From NCBI RefSeq assembly GCF_000712055.1, contig NZ_JOOA01000001.1, positions 124,001 to 188,000 on the forward strand: a DNA stretch of 64,000 nt, written 5' to 3'. How positions within the stretch are numbered: the stretch's first letter is position 1; every line of letters begins with the position of its first letter. A program made the translations under genes and the position numbers. Of this stretch, positions 7,323 through 17,372 are shown one piece after another. The DNA is from Ruminococcus sp. HUN007 (GTDB taxonomy: Bacteria; Bacillota; Clostridia; Oscillospirales; Ruminococcaceae). The notes beneath the pieces are model-generated. The model did no database searches. It saw only the letters and a program-made list of their open reading frames with translations, and was not told the origin of the DNA.

Positions 7323-9134
7323 TTATCTGTGACACGGAACATTAATGTCTATCTCACAGAATTCCCCGACTTTACTGTTTATACTTACAAAAGCATTGTT
7401 CTGATAAAAACTTCTTATTCGTTTGACAGTGCTCTTGAATCCGAAACTCTTTGGATTATCATCTTTAAGCAGCGCCGCTGTCTGATATTCATCCATTCCT
7501 ACTCCGGAATCATAAACCTTGATGTGCATTCTGTTATTCTCTGAATAAATGCTTATTCTTATAACGCCCGGCTCTCCCTTAGGGATTATACCGTGCTGAA
7601 TTGAATTTTCTACAAGAGGCTGTAAAATAAGCTTAGTAACCATTACGTTTTCCAGCCCCGGCTCAATATAGTATTCATCAGTGAATTCCGCATCATTTCT
7701 CAGTTTCAGAAGCTTGATGTATTTCTGAACTATAGTGACCTCATCGCTGACCGTGATCGCTTCACTGCCCTTGCTTAAAAATTTACGGTAGAAAACACCT
7801 AGAGTTTCTATTGCATCATAAACTTCTTCCGGCGAATTCTGAAACGCCATGCAGCCTATTGTATCAAGAGTATTATAGAGAAAATGAGGATTCATCTGTT
7901 CCTGAACAGCGATCATTTCCGCATGTACTCTCTGTTTTTCCTTTTCGACTACTGTCTCAAGAAGATCATTGATCCTTGCTCCCATGGCATTGTAGCAATT
8001 GTAAAGATCTCCTATCTCGTCGCTTCTTTCATTGTCATTGTCGATAAGAGTGACAGGAGAAGAGCCTTTTCTGTCGACTTTCATTATATCTGAAAGTTTC
8101 TTGACCGGAAGTGTAATATACATATTGATGTATTTACTGATGAAACTCAGCATTACGATAATAAGGATAAGCATTCCTATTATCTGGATCACGAGTTCCT
8201 GGGAAAATTCATCAAGAAATGATGTTTTCGAAGAACATACTATATAAATGCCTGTATCTGATATCTTTCTGCTGTCTATAGTTCTGGTTCTGGATACAGT
8301 GTGATAAGAATCACGCTCAGTTATCTGCGGCTTCCGTTTCAGAAGATCCTGTATTGCAGAATCGTCAGCATTGCTGCTTAAAATGTATCCGTCTGAATCA
8401 CAGTACGCTATAATGCAGTCATCGCTGACGAAATTTTCATATGTTTCTGTTATCTCACTAAGCGGTATATTTATAACCAGTAAACCGAGCGGTTTCTGCG
8501 TATCAATATCATTTACGACCCTTATGAAAGAAACCGTTCTTATACCGCTGTTAAAGCTGAATACATTTGAGTTATCAGGCATTACTATGTATCCGCCTTT
8601 TCTGGAGGCTGCACGTCCGTACCAGCGCGGGCTGAAAAGTTCTTCAAGATTAGGGGATATAATTCCGATAGATGTATTCACATAATACGTTTTCAGAACT
8701 TTTTTAGGAGGTTCCTGCGGTTCGGAATCCATTCGCATAGGATTATCATCAAGTACTTCAGCCTGTTTAAGAACAAAAACCGTATATCTGCCTGAAAATG
8801 AATTCAGGATACGGTAAAGTTCACTTCTGACACCATCGTCTACAGTTTTGTTATCTCCCGGGCGTTCATCCCTGAGATAGTTCAGAACTGAATCATTGAC
8901 CGTAATCAGCCGGCTTATGTTATTAACGTTATTTATTACTGCCTCATAACTTTTCTGAACTGAATTCAGTTTGTCAGCATTGCGTTCAGAATTTGTATGC
9001 GCAAGTTTGACACGTGTTATAGAAACAAAAAACAAGGTGCATAACAAAATAGTTACAACCATTGATACAGCAAAAATATGCTGTACTTTTCTCATAATGC
9101 TGAGATTAGAAAACCACATGGCTATGTTTTTCAT
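7323..9134 (-). CDS. YesM-type membrane sensor histidine kinase
   Basis: 603 residues from the ATG at 9134; a longer frame starts at 9152 but GGGAG is 7 nt before the internal ATG. A first membrane segment (about 16-38, IFAVSMVVTILLCTLFFVSI) and a second (about 300-322) enclose a roughly 260-residue extracellular Cache-like sensor region. Then comes a HAMP linker and a His_kinase domain with EQMNPHFLYNTLDTIG, in which the His is phosphorylated. The end is an HATPase_c domain (ILQPLVENSIQHGI N-box, DSGVGMDE G-box). It would sense an external, probably sugar-related, signal and phosphorylate the AraC-type regulator encoded just downstream. Confidence 0.9.
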   Translation of the reverse strand: MKNIAMWFSNLSIMRKVQHIFAVSMVVTILLCTLFFVSITRVKLAHTNSERNADKLNSVQKSYEAVINNVNNISRLITVNDSVLNYLRDERPGDNKTVDDGVRSELYRILNSFSGRYTVFVLKQAEVLDDNPMRMDSEPQEPPKKVLKTYYVNTSIGIISPNLEELFSPRWYGRAASRKGGYIVMPDNSNVFSFNSGIRTVSFIRVVNDIDTQKPLGLLVINIPLSEITETYENFVSDDCIIAYCDSDGYILSSNADDSAIQDLLKRKPQITERDSYHTVSRTRTIDSRKISDTGIYIVCSSKTSFLDEFSQELVIQIIGMLILIIVMLSFISKYINMYITLPVKKLSDIMKVDRKGSSPVTLIDNDNERSDEIGDLYNCYNAMGARINDLLETVVEKEKQRVHAEMIAVQEQMNPHFLYNTLDTIGCMAFQNSPEEVYDAIETLGVFYRKFLSKGSEAITVSDEVTIVQKYIKLLKLRNDAEFTDEYYIEPGLENVMVTKLILQPLVENSIQHGIIPKGEPGVIRISIYSENNRMHIKVYDSGVGMDEYQTAALLKDDNPKSFGFKSTVKRIRSFYQNNAFVSINSKVGEFCEIDINVPCHR

Positions 9135-9172
9135 ATTTATCTCCCGGAACAATTATTCTGACGTGCATTATA

Positions 9173-9201
9173 ATTATACTCCAATTAAGGACTTATTGCA
9201 A
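9173..9201 (-). promoter_or_regulatory. Promoter of the kinase/regulator operon
   Basis: Minus strand TTGCAA (9196-9201), 17 nt, TATAAT (9173-9178). Leader about 33 nt. Confidence 0.6.
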
Positions 9202-9252
9202 GCGAATGCTTAAAAAGACAAACTTAACCGGCTGTAAATCAGCAATATATGA

Positions 9253-9300
9253 CAAACGGCATCTGAAAAAATGTAACTATGCATTTTCAGATGCCGTTTG
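9253..9300. terminator. Strong hairpin between the PNPOx-like gene and the kinase operon
   Basis: A 17-bp stem, CAAACGGCATCTGAAAA and its complement, with a 14-nt loop. It lies downstream of the PNPOx-like gene (minus). T-richness beyond the stem is modest on both sides. Confidence 0.65.
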
Positions 9301-9303
9301 TTT

Positions 9304-9430
9304 AAGGAAACACTGATTAAACCGGAAATCCGACTTCGCCGGATTTCCGGAAGGGGAATTTGCGGGGCTTCGCCCCGGTCCCCTACGCTGATTTATGAAT
9401 AAATCAGCGTTTTCTTAAGGAAACACTGAT
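9304..9430 (+). repeat. R1 dispersed palindromic repeat, copy a
   Basis: About 112 bp. Outer inverted ends GGAAACACTGATT and AATCAGCGTTTTC enclose two strong hairpins: GGAAATCC/GGATTTCC, and CGGGGC TTCG CCCCG. It is followed by a second partial end (AAGGAAACACTGAT, 9417-9430). Further copies lie at 9887-10001 (inverted), 16129-16237 and 60668-60781. Confidence 0.85.
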
Positions 9431-9440
9431 ACTTTTATTA

Positions 9441-9833
9441 TCAGAATTTAATTGTTTCAGGAGCCTTGGTAAATGAACTGATTACAGCAACTGCGTCTTT
9501 AATATAAAATGCTTCCGTGTTGCCGTCGTCAGCAGAATACATAGACTGAAGTTCAGGATAATCATCAAGAACAGCCTGTCTTGCTTCTCTTCTGTCATCT
9601 TCAACCAGCGTTCCTGCGATTCTTATCCATTCTCCGCCTTTGAATGCACATATCTCAAATTTCGGATTGATGTGCAGCTGTTTTGAAACGTTCTTGCTCT
9701 TTCCGGTCTGAATATACAGTTTACCTTCAAAGGCGACTGCAGTACCGAAAGGACGTACACGAGGCTGGTCTCCCTCAGTTGTAGCAAGATAGTATGTTCC
9801 GGCTTCCTTTAAAAACTTTAAAACTCTTTCCAT
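9441..9833 (-). CDS. Pyridoxamine 5'-phosphate oxidase-like flavin-binding protein
   Basis: 130 residues, the split-barrel fold of the PNPOx-like family. Visible features are YYLATTEGDQPRVRPFGTAV (first strands), KLYIQTGKSKNVSKQL (the cofactor phosphate-binding turn) and GEWIRIAGTLVEDD. Such small members bind FMN, heme or F420 and reduce small molecules; actual PLP synthesis is unlikely for this length. AGGAGG is 7 nt before the ATG. It stands alone between two R1 repeats. Confidence 0.85.
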   Translation of the reverse strand: MERVLKFLKEAGTYYLATTEGDQPRVRPFGTAVAFEGKLYIQTGKSKNVSKQLHINPKFEICAFKGGEWIRIAGTLVEDDRREARQAVLDDYPELQSMYSADDGNTEAFYIKDAVAVISSFTKAPETIKF

Positions 9834-9886
9834 AATTTCCTCCTGTTAATTTTAATGCAGCAAGCAAGTGCTTACTGATATTTATT

Positions 9887-10001
9887 TAGGGAAACGCTGA
9901 TTTTTTCATAAATCAGCGTGGGGCTTCGGGGCGAAGCCCCGCAAATCCCACCTCCGGAAATCCGGCGAAGCCGGATTTCCGATTAAATCAGTGTTTCCTT
10001 A
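9887..10001 (-). repeat. R1 dispersed palindromic repeat, copy b (inverted)
   Basis: Reverse orientation relative to copy a, same two inner hairpins and same ends. Its last bases supply part of the TAA stop codon of the hybrid kinase (9999-10001). Confidence 0.85.
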
Positions 10002-12094
10002 GTTGTTTTTATCAGTTTCCCATATGAGTTCCTCAAGGGTCTGATAAAGTTTATCCGGCTCAACCGGTTTTGAAAGATGTGCATTCATGCCGGCCTGCAT
10101 GGAACGCTGGACATCTTCGTCGAATGCGTTCGCGGTCATTGCGATTATAGGAACCGCACGTGCATCCGGACGGTCAAGTGCACGAATTCTGGATGTAGCC
10201 TCCAGGCCGTCCATTTCCGGCATTCTTACATCCATAAGTACAGCGTCATAATGCCACAGCTCACTGGATGAGAATTTCTTAAGCGCAGCGGCACCGGTTT
10301 CCGCATAGTCAGTCTCCGCCCCTTTTACGCTGAGGATCTCATTCATTATTTCCGCATTAATAAATACATCTTCAGCCAGAAGTATACGGCATCCGTTAAG
10401 ATCGGCCCTCTGTCTGCAATCGGTTTCGTGTTCTGCTTCCTCCCCGTTATGATACTGGCAGTTATTGAAGGTGATAACCACACTGAACTCCGTACCCTTT
10501 CCTTTACGCGATTTAACTGAAATCGTGCCGTTCATGACATCGATAATGTTCTTGGCGATAGCCATTCCAAGGCCGGTGCTGCCGAATTTATTGTTGCGGT
10601 TGCTGTCCTCCTGGGAAAACGTATCAAAGACTTTCGGAATAAAGGGTTCATCCATTCCGATTCCTGTATCGCTGATAACAAACTTTACGGCAGATTTTTC
10701 ACGGTAAACTGAAATGCATTCTACTGTAAGTCTGACTTTGCCCGGAGCATTGGTAAACTTGATCGCGTTACTGAGAATGTTGATAAGTACCTGTTTTAAG
10801 CTTCATATCGTCGCCGATATAGTACTCCGCAACATTGTTCTTTATTCTGCAGCGGTATTCAAGGCCTTTGTCTTCGCACTGAGACATTACCATCGTATTT
10901 ATCTGTTCAAGTATATCGTAAAGAGAAAATTCTTCCTTCTTTATTATCATCCTGCCGGATTCTATACGGCTCATATCGAGAATGTCATTTATAAGTTCAA
11001 GCAGATGACTTGCGCTTTCACCGATCTTTTTAAGATAATTTCTTGTCTCGTCATCAAGATCTTCCTTCAGAAGAGCAAGTCTGTCAAGTCCGATTATCGC
11101 ATTCATCGGAGTACGGATCTCATGACTCATATTGGAAAGAAAAGCAGTTTTAGCTTTGTTGGCATTTTCAGCTGCTTCCAGTGCTTCCACAAGCGCCTGG
11201 TTTTTCATCATAGTGTTTCTGAAATCCTCATCAATATCTGTAAGTCCGAGACCTACTGCATGCACGGTATCATCTTCCGTTTCATCTGCGGGATGAACAC
11301 TTGCGATTTTGATCATTTCATAATAATGCTTGCCCTTGCGGTGAACCAGATAGCAATAAGAAATTACCGGGCTTTTTGAAAGACCGTTTCTGATGTTTTC
11401 AGGTTCAAGAAATTCCAGAAACGCGTTTCTGAAATTTTCATCGATGGAATGTTCAGCATACCATTTGAATCTTTCGTAAAACGGAAAATGGATCCATTCA
11501 CGCGTCTGCTCGTCATCTTCAGGATCACCGCGGTAGCATACTGCATCATTATGATCAAGGTCCACATGATATACGCTGCGGTAATCAGATGACAGTGCAT
11601 TTATCATTCTGTCCTGCTCTATTCTGAGTGCCTGTTCAGCCTGTACTTCCTTGACAAGCATCTTGTTTTCATGCTCTTCTTTTTCTTTTTTGGCAGTAAT
11701 ATCAGACATAAAAAACATAATAAATGCCGCCGTAAGCCAGTGTCTCAGTAAAATGGCCGTGTCCGTCCACGTAACGTATTGTTCCGTCCCTGCATTTTAT
11801 ATGATATTCCGCATAACCGATCCTGTCCTCGTTAGTGTTCATCTGTCTTTCGATAGATGCGGACAGTTCATCATATTCTGAAGGAAGGACCATTCCGCGG
11901 AAAGTATAACCGGTCAGTTCCCTGAATTCAGAAAGTGATTCACATCCGAAAATACTGCAGACAGCCTTATTGGCATAAAGCAGTTCTTCGTCCCCTCCGG
12001 CCCGGTAAATAAAAAAGCCGCCAGGCATGTGCCTTCCGATATCCTCTACAATATGAATAGTATGCTCGTTAAGTTCAAAATGTTTGCCAAACAT
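9999..12094 (-). CDS. Hybrid sensor histidine kinase (PAS-HisKA-HATPase-receiver), split by two frameshifts
   Basis: About 697 residues after removing one base from each of two homopolymers (A6 at 11710-11715; T4 at 10794-10797). Order: PAS domain (about 10-120), coiled linker, HisKA with [17 protein letters not shown] (His near 320), HATPase_c with DTGIGMDEP and [13 protein letters not shown], and a receiver (about 568-690) with [11 protein letters not shown] (Asp near 621). It has no membrane segment, so it is cytoplasmic. It would autophosphorylate and pass phosphate through its receiver to the separate Hpt protein encoded just upstream. Around 10790 the frame that continues the family sequence is [18 protein letters not shown], which shows the frameshift clearly. 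SD GGGGGTG precedes the ATG. Confidence 0.8.
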
Positions 12095-12130
12095 AATTAC
12101 ACCCCCGCCTATCCGTTATGTTCCGGGAAA

Positions 12131-12163
12131 GAAAAAGGGAGCAACTTCGTGAATTGTTCCCTT
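12131..12163 (-). terminator. Terminator after the Hpt gene
   Basis: On the minus strand AAGGGAACAA pairs with TTGCTCCCTT and is followed by TTTCTTT. It separates the GGDEF-EAL/Hpt genes from the hybrid kinase gene. Confidence 0.7.
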
Positions 12164-12202
12164 CACAGCAGAAAGTACTGTCATAAACTGACATTTTCTG
12201 AA

Positions 12203-12538
12203 TCAGATATTATTCAGTTTAGAAAACTGTGATTTTGCTTCTGAAATCAGATTCGAATAATCCGTATCAGTTTTTGCGCGCAGAAGCTCGGTTATTTTCA
12301 CAACCGGTTCAGACAGAGGCGTCAGCGCTAAATTTGTGTACATACCTTTCAGGGTATGTGCTGTTTCAAAAGCTGCTTCATAATCCTTTTCTTTCAGCTG
12401 TTCTTCAAGCAGTGAAAGTCTTGTGTCCTCAAGTGCTTTGCTGACAAGCATGAGATAGAATTCTTCCCTGTTCATGCATCTTACCAGGGCTTCATCAACG
12501 TCTGCACCGTATTTTCTCAAAGTATCAACTGTAAGCAT
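12203..12538 (-). CDS. Stand-alone histidine phosphotransfer (Hpt) protein
   Basis: 111 residues from the ATG at 12538 (GGAGGG about 6 nt upstream); the gene overlaps the end of the EAL gene by 14 nt, implying translational coupling. The core is a four-helix Hpt bundle with FETAHTLKGMYTNLAL, in which the His takes phosphate. It would relay phosphate between the hybrid kinase receiver and the receiver of the upstream GGDEF-EAL protein. In many relatives this domain is fused to the kinase; here it is separate. Confidence 0.85.
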   Translation of the reverse strand: MLTVDTLRKYGADVDEALVRCMNREEFYLMLVSKALEDTRLSLLEEQLKEKDYEAAFETAHTLKGMYTNLALTPLSEPVVKITELLRAKTDTDYSNLISEAKSQFSKLNNI

Positions 12539-14238
12539 GAGTACCCTCCGCATATTCAGCAGAGATCAGTTCTTCAAATTCTTCAGGGCCCAGAGGTTTG
12601 GAAAAATAGTAACCCTGAATAATATCACAGCCTACCTCTTTCAGTAATTCCATCTGCCCTCTGGTTTCAACGCCTTCAGCAATGACCGGCACTTTAAGCA
12701 GTCTTGCTATATCTATCATTATGCTCACAAGGCGGCAGTTTTTCTTGCTTTCGCATATATTCCTGATAAACTCCATATCGAGTTTCAGAGCATCTATCGG
12801 CAGAGAAGTCAGCATATTGAGTGAAGAATAGCCGCTTCCGAAGTCATCCATTTCAATTTTGAATCCCTGGCTGCGCAGACCGTCAACAGTGTTTACGACC
12901 TGTAAAAGATCCTCAGTATAAGCTGACTCGGTTATCTCAAGAAGCAGTTTATCATTTTCAAGTCCGTTTTCGCTTGTTATGTCACTCAGAGTTCTGCTGA
13001 GTTTCGGATCAAAAATGTCGATCCTTGAAACGTTGACCGAAACAGGAACGCAGACACCAAATTTTTCTTTCCATTTCTTTATCTGAGAAGCTGCTTCATT
13101 CCAGACGTAACGGTCGAGTTTATGAATAAGTCCGTTGGTTTCAAAAAGTGAAATGTAATCTTTCGGACTGACAATTCCGAATTCAGGATGATACCATCTT
13201 GTAAGTGCCTCTGCACTGGTAAGCTTCGGCTTGTTTCCCACTACACTGTATTTTGGCTGATAAACGATCCTGAACTGCTTTTCAGCCAGTGCTTTGTCCA
13301 TATCACTTATAAGCCGCTCAGCATGTAATTCTTTTGTATGAAGTTCCGCACTGTAAAAAACTGAAGCATGTCGAATAGCTGTCTCTGAGTTTACGGCAGG
13401 CCAGAAATGCGCGGTCAAATCTCTGTTCCATACTCAGGCCGCTGCCGTCGTCAGAATAAATACCCATTCTGACGCTTACCTTGCCTCGTTCGAACTTTTT
13501 ATTTATAACTGCAACATAGAAGGATACTTTCTTTTGGAGTTCTGTGTCGTGAGGGATGTAAACGCAGAATGTATCACTGTTGCTGCGGCATGCAAGTCCG
13601 CCGTTCTGCTTGACTATTTTATGTATGGTTTCACCTATTTTTCTGAGTACAAGATTGGCATATTCCCGGCCGTACAGTTCATTTACCATATGGAATCTGT
13701 TAATATCGATAACAAGTGCGTCCATCGGCATTTTTTCATTCTGAAGGTCGAGCCTTTTACCGTACTGGAAGAAAAATTCCTTGTTAAAAAGGCCGGTAAG
13801 TTCATCGCGCTCAGTCTCGTGTATTATCACACTGTCCTCAGCAAGTTCAATTGAATGCATAACTCTGGCTCTGACAACATCAGGAGCCTCATACGGCTTG
13901 GAAATAAAATCACTGGCTCCGAGTTTCAGGCTTTCAACTTCCGCACATTTTTCTGAAGTAAGCATTATTACAGGAATTCGTCTGAGCTCAGCATCAGAAC
14001 GGATTATTTTCAGAAGGCTGTACCCGTCAAGTTCAGGCATATGCAGATCAAGAATAACAAGAGAAAGTTTCTGCTTTTCCCTGTTTATTATATCAAGTGC
14101 AAGAGCGCCGTTTTCCGCATAAAGAATATGATACTGATCACTGAGCATAGCGCCGAGCATTTCACGTTCGATCAGCTCATCGTCCACTAAAAGAATTGTG
14201 CGATAAAGTCCCCTTTTGCGTTCAAGCAATTCCTGCAT
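12525..14238 (-). CDS. Response regulator with degenerate GGDEF and EAL domains, split by one frameshift
   Basis: About 570 residues after removing one base from an A6 run at 13355-13360. Receiver (about 12-135): ILLVDDE and VILDLHMPELDGYSLL (phosphoacceptor Asp). GGDEF domain (about 150-290): the signature loop reads RSNSDTF instead of GGDEF, so cyclic-di-GMP synthesis is not expected. EAL domain (about 315-560): SAEALTRWYHPEFG, LEITESAYT, MDDFGSGYSSLNML and DIIQGYYFSKPL keep the metal and catalytic residues, so it is probably a c-di-GMP phosphodiesterase. It is presumably switched by phosphorylation from the Hpt relay. SD GGAGGGG is 8 nt before the ATG. Confidence 0.85.
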
Positions 14239-14267
14239 AATTACCCCTCCCTAAAAACTATATTTAA

Positions 14268-14296
14268 ATTATACATCAAAAAAAGTCAGATTACAA
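14268..14296 (-). promoter_or_regulatory. Promoter of the GGDEF-EAL/Hpt operon
   Basis: Minus strand TTGTAA (14291-14296), 17 nt, TATAAT (14268-14273). Leader about 23 nt. Confidence 0.6.
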
Positions 14297-14357
14297 TAGA
14301 AAATTATAAGAAATGACAAATATAAAAGACATTATACCGGTTACTTTAATCAGGTAT

Positions 14358-16112
14358 TCACTTTGTTTTATTATTTTTATCATTCGTTCCGAAAGCCCAT
14401 TCGTATTCGTGGATACCGAAACGGTCTTCCGGAGAAGATACAGTCTGAGCCGGTGCTTCTTCTGTATCGTACGGTGCGGAATAACCTGCATCGGAAAGAG
14501 CTGCCGCGATGGTCATACGGCAGTGTCCTTCCTCGACAAGTTCGCCAAGTCCGAGTTTACGGAAACGGTCGTTAAGCGGACCTATATGTGATGCAAAATA
14601 GAGCTTTACATTATTTTTCTTAAGCGTACTGTAAAGCGCTGCTATTCTGTCTGCTGCTGTAATATCGATGCTGCAGATGGCGCCGGAATCGACAACAACG
14701 CATTTTGTGTTTCCGCTCACCGCTTTTTCAATGTCATCTATGAAAACATCTATATTGGCAAAGTAGAGATTACCTGAAAAGCGGTACAGTACCACATTTT
14801 TAAGCGGAACTGCATAAGTGTTTCTTTCAAGGCTGTGAAAACCTTCATGCCCGTCTATGATTCCGAGAAACGAACGTTTCGGATTTGCTGTGTTTACGAT
14901 AACTGTAACAAAGGACAGTACAATTCCGATAGCAACTCCGTAAACTGTTCCGAAAAGAAGAACGCCGAAAAATGCAGCGCAGAAAATAAAGAACTCGTGC
15001 TTGTCACGCTTAAACAGACTCTCAGCAAGATGAAATTCAACCGCTCCGAGCAGTGCACTTATCACTATAGCCGTAAGCACTGGAACCGGAAGATACTGAA
15101 TAAAAGAAGTTCCGAAAAGAAGAATGCAGGCCATTGTAACAGCCGCAGTAACAGACATTATCTGTGATCTGCCTCCGTACTGATCACCCATTGCAGAACG
15201 CGAAACAGATCCGTTCACAGGGCAGCATCCGGTAAAGCTGGCCGCAAGATTTCCGAGACCGTAAACAAGTATTTCATGATTGTTATTCAGTTTATACCCA
15301 TTCTTTACGGCAAGATTATTTGAAGCGAGAAGCGTTTCCGCCATTATAACAATTGCAATGGTAAGACTTGTGGACATAACGTCGCTGACATCAAGAGCAG
15401 TAAAGTCAGGAAATTTCCATGCAGGAAGTCCGCGTTCGATATTTTCAAGTCTGGCAACTCCGTATCTGTCTGCAAATCCCGTATATCCGAGAACCGCTCC
15501 GGCAGCCATAACGGGGATAGACATCGGCACACGCGGAATAAACTTTTTCGAAACAAGAAGGATAACAAGTGCAGCTGTTCCAAGCCCCAGTGACATCAGA
15601 TTGAATCTTGTCCTGCTGGTTTCTATAATATGTTCCACCAGTTCGAACATTTCTCCGGTTCCGCTGGTTCCGCCCATTACCTTTGGTATCTGCATAAAGA
15701 TAATGGTAGTTGAAATACCGCTTATGAAACCGCCCATAACCGGAGATGAAATATAACTTACAAGCCGGCCGGCCTTAAGATTTGAAAGAAGAACAAGCCA
15801 GATTCCGACGAAAAAGCTGACCACAGGCACTATCTGCACAGCCCGTTCAGATCCGCTTTCCACTTCAAGCGCTGTAAGAAAAGCTCCTACAAGAGCAGCC
15901 GGAGCAGCATCGACTCCGAATATGAACTGTTTTGAAGTAGACAGCAGTCCGAAAATCAGGATCGGAAAAATGGATCCGTAAAGGCCGTACACCGCAGGAA
16001 GTCCGGAAACCTGTGCATACCCCATTGAAATCGGAATTGAAACCAGTGCAATGATAACGCCTGTAAATATATCTGTCGGTATTTTCTTCACCGAAATGTC
16101 CTTATAAATCAT
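14358..16112 (-). CDS. SulP-family anion (sulfate) transporter with STAS domain
   Basis: 584 residues from the ATG at 16112, chosen because GAGGGG lies 6 nt upstream; an upstream in-frame start would read through the edge of repeat R1c. The N-terminal 400 residues hold the SulP transmembrane core (ISMGYAQVSGLPAVYGLYGSI is the family motif; GFISGISTTI and TGCCPVNGSVSRSAM are also typical). About 430-545 is a cytoplasmic STAS domain (VVLYRFSGNLYFANIDVFIDDI, VVVDSGAICSIDIT). It probably imports sulfate, though SulP members also carry bicarbonate or other anions. The next gene upstream is cysteine synthase, which favours sulfate. Confidence 0.85.
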   Translation of the reverse strand: MIYKDISVKKIPTDIFTGVIIALVSIPISMGYAQVSGLPAVYGLYGSIFPILIFGLLSTSKQFIFGVDAAPAALVGAFLTALEVESGSERAVQIVPVVSFFVGIWLVLLSNLKAGRLVSYISSPVMGGFISGISTTIIFMQIPKVMGGTSGTGEMFELVEHIIETSRTRFNLMSLGLGTAALVILLVSKKFIPRVPMSIPVMAAGAVLGYTGFADRYGVARLENIERGLPAWKFPDFTALDVSDVMSTSLTIAIVIMAETLLASNNLAVKNGYKLNNNHEILVYGLGNLAASFTGCCPVNGSVSRSAMGDQYGGRSQIMSVTAAVTMACILLFGTSFIQYLPVPVLTAIVISALLGAVEFHLAESLFKRDKHEFFIFCAAFFGVLLFGTVYGVAIGIVLSFVTVIVNTANPKRSFLGIIDGHEGFHSLERNTYAVPLKNVVLYRFSGNLYFANIDVFIDDIEKAVSGNTKCVVVDSGAICSIDITAADRIAALYSTLKKNNVKLYFASHIGPLNDRFRKLGLGELVEEGHCRMTIAAALSDAGYSAPYDTEEAPAQTVSSPEDRFGIHEYEWAFGTNDKNNKTK

Positions 16113-16128
16113 CTTATCCCCTCTTTCA

Positions 16129-16237
16129 GAATCACTGATCAACCGGAAACCCGGCTTTGACGGATTTCCGGAAGTGGGATTTGCGGAGCTTCGCCCCGGA
16201 ACCCCTCGCTGATTTATGAATAAATCAGCATTTCCAT
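16129..16237 (+). repeat. R1 dispersed palindromic repeat, copy c
   Basis: Same orientation as copy a, more diverged. It lies immediately upstream of the SulP start codon, so it would be in or near that gene's promoter or leader. Confidence 0.8.
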
Positions 16238-16286
16238 AACTGTATGATTATATTTTACACTAATCTGACTTAGTGTGCAACAGTAA

Positions 16287-16325
16287 AACAGAAGACCTGC
16301 GGAAAAAATTCGCAGGTCTTCTGTT
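16287..16325 (-). terminator. Terminator after cysteine synthase gene
   Basis: A 15-bp stem, AACAGAAGACCTGCG and its complement, with a T-run on the minus-strand side, about 30 nt past the stop codon. Confidence 0.85.
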
Positions 16326-16355
16326 AACATTTATTAAACTGATCAGATAATACTG

Positions 16356-17282
16356 TTATTCAAAAAGCGGAGTTGAGAAATATCTTTCAGCTGTATCAGG
16401 CAGAATAGTAACAACAGTTTTACCTTCTCCCAGCTTTTCAGCCATACGAAGAGCAGCCGCAACATTGGTGCCGCTGGAAATACCGCACATGATGCCTTCC
16501 AGACGTGCAAGATCCTTGGCGGTTTTAATAGCGTCCTCGTCACTGATAATGCAGATGTCGTCATATATATTCTGATTGAGTATCTTCGGAATAATACCGT
16601 CGCCTATACCCATCTGAAGATGTGTACCTATGGTACCGCCGGCAAGAATAGCTGCATTTTCCGGCTCAACTGCCCAGATAGTGATATCAGGATTCTGTGC
16701 CTTAAGCACCTCACCTATTCCTGTTATGGTGCCGCCTGTACCGATGCCTGAGCAGAAGCCGTCGATAGTAACTGCCGCTTCCTCCATTATCTCGAGTGCT
16801 GTATGGTACTTGTGCGCCTTGGTATTGTCCGGGTTCTCAAACTGCTGCGGAACAAAAACTCTCGGATCTTCTGCTGCCATTCGAAGAGCAGTGTTAAGAC
16901 ATTCCTGAATGCAGGCGCCGATATCACCGTCGTCATGAATGAGAATTACCTGTGCGCCGTAGTGTTCAACGAGCTTACGGCGTTCTTCACTTACTGAGTC
17001 CGGCATAATGATAACGGTTTTATAGCCCTTAACCGCCCCGACAAGTGCAAGACCGATACCCTGATTTCCGCTTGTTGGTTCAACAATAATGGTATCTTCC
17101 TTAATTCTTCCGGCCTGTTCAGCTTTTTTTATCATTCTGAAAGCTGTTCTTGTCTTGATCGATCCGCCGACATTGAGCCCTTCGAACTTTACAAGAACAT
17201 CTGCACTGCCCGGCTTGTTCATACGGTTGAGTCTGATCATCGGTGTATGCCCGATAGCTTCCAGTATATTGTTATAGATCAT
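16356..17282 (-). CDS. cysK: Cysteine synthase (O-acetylserine sulfhydrylase)
   Basis: 308 residues, full length for the family. It makes L-cysteine from O-acetylserine and sulfide using PLP. The PLP lysine is in GGSIKTRTAFRMI (about K42); PTSGNQGIGLALVGAVKGY is the substrate-binding loop; GTGGTITGIGEVLK binds the PLP phosphate; CGISSGTNVAAAL is near the C-terminus. AGGAG lies 13 nt before the ATG. Own promoter and terminator. SulP lies downstream after a repeat. Confidence 0.93.
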   Translation of the reverse strand: MIYNNILEAIGHTPMIRLNRMNKPGSADVLVKFEGLNVGGSIKTRTAFRMIKKAEQAGRIKEDTIIVEPTSGNQGIGLALVGAVKGYKTVIIMPDSVSEERRKLVEHYGAQVILIHDDGDIGACIQECLNTALRMAAEDPRVFVPQQFENPDNTKAHKYHTALEIMEEAAVTIDGFCSGIGTGGTITGIGEVLKAQNPDITIWAVEPENAAILAGGTIGTHLQMGIGDGIIPKILNQNIYDDICIISDEDAIKTAKDLARLEGIMCGISSGTNVAAALRMAEKLGEGKTVVTILPDTAERYFSTPLFE

Positions 17283-17334
17283 TGTTACTGATACTCCTGT
17301 TGGTTATAAATTATGGTGATAACACCCGGAAATT

Positions 17335-17363
17335 AGTATATCATAAAAATGATCTTTTGTCTA
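17335..17363 (-). promoter_or_regulatory. Promoter of cysK
   Basis: Minus strand TAGACA (17358-17363), 17 nt, TATACT (17335-17340). Leader about 47 nt. No clear terminator was seen between asnB and this promoter. Confidence 0.6.
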
Positions 17364-17372
17364 CTGAAAAAA

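Noticed and set aside
9999..12094. The split hybrid kinase as two or three real separate proteins
   Set aside because: The breaks fall within the PAS end and the HATPase N-box and are both repaired by one base in a homopolymer, with no ribosome-binding sites at the internal starts.
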